Source of the DNA: an uncultured Butyrivibrio sp.
GTDB lineage: Bacteria; Bacillota; Clostridia; Lachnospirales; Lachnospiraceae
NCBI GenBank assembly: GCA_947169985.1
Contig: CAMVRW010000030.1
Coordinates: 1 to 14,390 of the forward strand
DNA: 14,390 bases
Direction: 5' to 3'
Part shown: positions 12,867 to 14,390 of the stretch, piece by piece
How positions within the stretch are numbered: the stretch's first letter is position 1
Layout: the number at the start of each line of letters is the position of its first letter
The notes under the pieces: model-generated
What the model was told of the DNA's origin: nothing
Database searches by the model: none
What the model saw: the letters and a program-made list of their open reading frames with translations, nothing else
Position numbers and translations under genes: made by a program

Positions 12867-14390
12867 ATGATGAGATCACTTTATTCTGGTGTTGCAGGAC
12901 TTCGTACACATCAGACCAAGATGGACGTTCTTGGTAACAACATTGCTAACGTAAATACAACTTCTTTTAAATCACAGTCAATCACATTCTCAGATCTTAT
13001 GTATCAGACAACCCAGACAGCATCTGGTGCAACAGAGACCAAAGGTGGCGTAAACGCACGTCAGATCGGTCTTGGTGCTAAATCAGGTGCTATTGCAACT
13101 GCAATCGAGTCTCAGGGTGCAACTCAGACCACAAACAATCCTTTCGACATCATGATCACAGGAAAATCTTTCTTCGTTGTTAACAACGGAAAAGAGAACC
13201 TTTACACACGTGATGGTTCCTTCTACGTTGACGGTGCAGGAAACCTGGCAATGCAGTCAAACGGCTATCTGGTACAGGGATGGGTAGCAAAAGAAAATAA
13301 GGAAACAGGAGAGATCACAGTTGACAGGAATGGTGGACTTAATCCACTTCAGATCATGAATGCTGATAACTCCACATATTCACCTGCATCTACAACAGCA
13401 GGTCTGTACAGCGGAAACATTGATGATTTTGATACAAACGTTACATCTGATGATGGAAAGACCGTAACTCTTGAGCTCTATGACAACAAGGGGTATCTTT
13501 ATACAGCTAAGTTTAGATTGAAAGATACATCAACAGATCATCTTTTTTCACTTGAACTTACTGACATCATAGATTCTTCAGGTAACACCATTGGTTCAGA
13601 CCTTCTTAAGGGCGTAACCTTTGGAACAACTGACAGCAAGGATCAGAATGTTGAGACAAAGACAGCTTCCGATGGCGGAAACAAGTACAAGGTAATTACA
13701 GATTCCACAAATAATACTGCAGAGATCTATCTTCAGCCCGGCGCTGTTGAGTATAGCAAGGTTTCCCTTACCGGAACACTGGCAGATCTGATGACAACCA
13801 GTACTACAACAGGCAAAAATGTCCTGTTGAATGTATACGGCAAGAAGGATTCTGATATTACAGGTTCTTCAACTAAGTATGACAAGGACAGTACATATAC
13901 AATAGATAAGGATACAGGTGCTATTGAGGTTCAATATACAGTAACTGATGATTCCAAGACAAAGAGTTCTACTTTTCTTTATTCCTCATCTGTAAGTTCA
14001 GATTATTACTATGATGAGAATACTGGAAAGGGATACAAGGTCCCTGAAGAATTTACAAATCTTAAGAGTACAGCATTATCACCCTATCAGACTGAGACAC
14101 TTAAGAAAGTTTATGGTGTTACTCCGGATACAACTCATACATATTCATTTGATGGTTCTAAGGTAACTGAAAAAAATATTACTTCTCTTGGAGTTCAAAC
14201 AGTAGCAACAAAGATTTCGTATGCTTCTATAACTTCACATGACAGTGATTTTACTGCCAGCACGGGATATAACAGCATTACGACGGATCTTCAATACACA
14301 GATCCTGTAACTGGAACAACAACTAACTATGATCCGGTATATTATACCTTCGATGGTGATAATCTGAAGATCTATAATGCGGATTACTCT
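12867..14390 (+). CDS. flgE: Flagellar hook protein FlgE, N-terminal part (3' end outside window)
   Basis: Main subunit of the hook, the flexible joint between basal body and filament, exported and added under the FlgD cap. The frame stays open for 508 codons to the right edge. The N-terminal D0 signature is clear: SLYSGVAGLRTHQTKMDVLG and NNIANVNTTSFKSQ within the first 40 residues. It is followed by the D1 features FDIMITGKSFFVV and YTRDGSFYVDGAGNLAMQSN, then a long Asp/Thr/Ser-rich variable region. No cysteine codon appears in the visible part. ATG at 12867 is chosen because GGAGG at 12852-12856 lies 10 bases upstream; the second ATG at 12870 is less well placed. The protein exceeds Salmonella FlgE (403 aa) even before its C-terminal D0 helix. 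Confidence 0.95.
   Translation, partial: MMRSLYSGVAGLRTHQTKMDVLGNNIANVNTTSFKSQSITFSDLMYQTTQTASGATETKGGVNARQIGLGAKSGAIATAIESQGATQTTNNPFDIMITGKSFFVVNNGKENLYTRDGSFYVDGAGNLAMQSNGYLVQGWVAKENKETGEITVDRNGGLNPLQIMNADNSTYSPASTTAGLYSGNIDDFDTNVTSDDGKTVTLELYDNKGYLYTAKFRLKDTSTDHLFSLELTDIIDSSGNTIGSDLLKGVTFGTTDSKDQNVETKTASDGGNKYKVITDSTNNTAEIYLQPGAVEYSKVSLTGTLADLMTTSTTTGKNVLLNVYGKKDSDITGSSTKYDKDSTYTIDKDTGAIEVQYTVTDDSKTKSSTFLYSSSVSSDYYYDENTGKGYKVPEEFTNLKSTALSPYQTETLKKVYGVTPDTTHTYSFDGSKVTEKNITSLGVQTVATKISYASITSHDSDFTASTGYNSITTDLQYTDPVTGTTTNYDPVYYTFDGDNLKIYNADYS

Overview
The window is chromosomal DNA from a motile, Gram-positive, low-to-moderate-GC Firmicute. The best guess is the class Clostridia, family Lachnospiraceae (Butyrivibrio/Roseburia-like). 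The reasons are a clear CodY orthologue, purine-rich Shine-Dalgarno sites before nearly every gene, the order topA - codY - flgB - flgC - fliE - fliF - fliG - fliH - fliI - fliJ - (MotE-like) - fliK - flgD - TIGR02530-type protein - flgE, and promoter motifs of the sigma-A and sigma-28/sigma-D types. The genus is an inference. All genes lie on the + strand.

Layout: (1) 1-1022 is the 3' part of topA, ending in zinc-ribbon modules. (2) 1023-1200 holds two overlapping CodY-box-like sequences, an intrinsic terminator and an overlapping extended -10 promoter. (3) 1201-1980 is codY, followed by a strong terminator at 2037-2074. (4) 2187-9876 is a compact cluster for the basal body, MS-ring/switch and export ATPase: flgB, flgC, fliE, fliF, fliG, fliH, fliI, fliJ and a MotE/YlxF-like membrane protein. 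It is closed by a terminator at 9881-9927. (5) A sigma-28-type promoter at 9938-9964 leads into the hook block: fliK, flgD, a small conserved flagellar-operon protein and flgE, which runs off the right end. (6) 12705-12866, just before flgE, holds no gene but has long-range and alternative base-pairing.

How the genes work together: FlgB, FlgC and FliE form the proximal rod and its junction with the MS ring (FliF). FliG sits under FliF as the rotor/switch protein. FliH, FliI and FliJ form the ATPase complex of the flagellar export apparatus. The MotE-like protein probably helps stator or export-protein assembly. FliK measures hook length, FlgD is the hook cap and FlgE is the hook subunit. CodY, a GTP/branched-chain-amino-acid sensing repressor, sits directly upstream, as in Bacillus subtilis, where CodY represses motility genes when nutrients are plentiful.

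I see no mobile element, CRISPR array, tRNA, rRNA or defence gene, and no gene-free stretch longer than about 160 bases. The protein content is that of an ordinary flagellar locus. What is less ordinary lies in the regulatory DNA: the tandem CodY boxes before codY, two sigma-28-like promoters each placed next to a terminator, paired hairpins between flgC and fliE, and the structured leader of flgE. All of these come from reading by eye and have not been tested by folding or searching.
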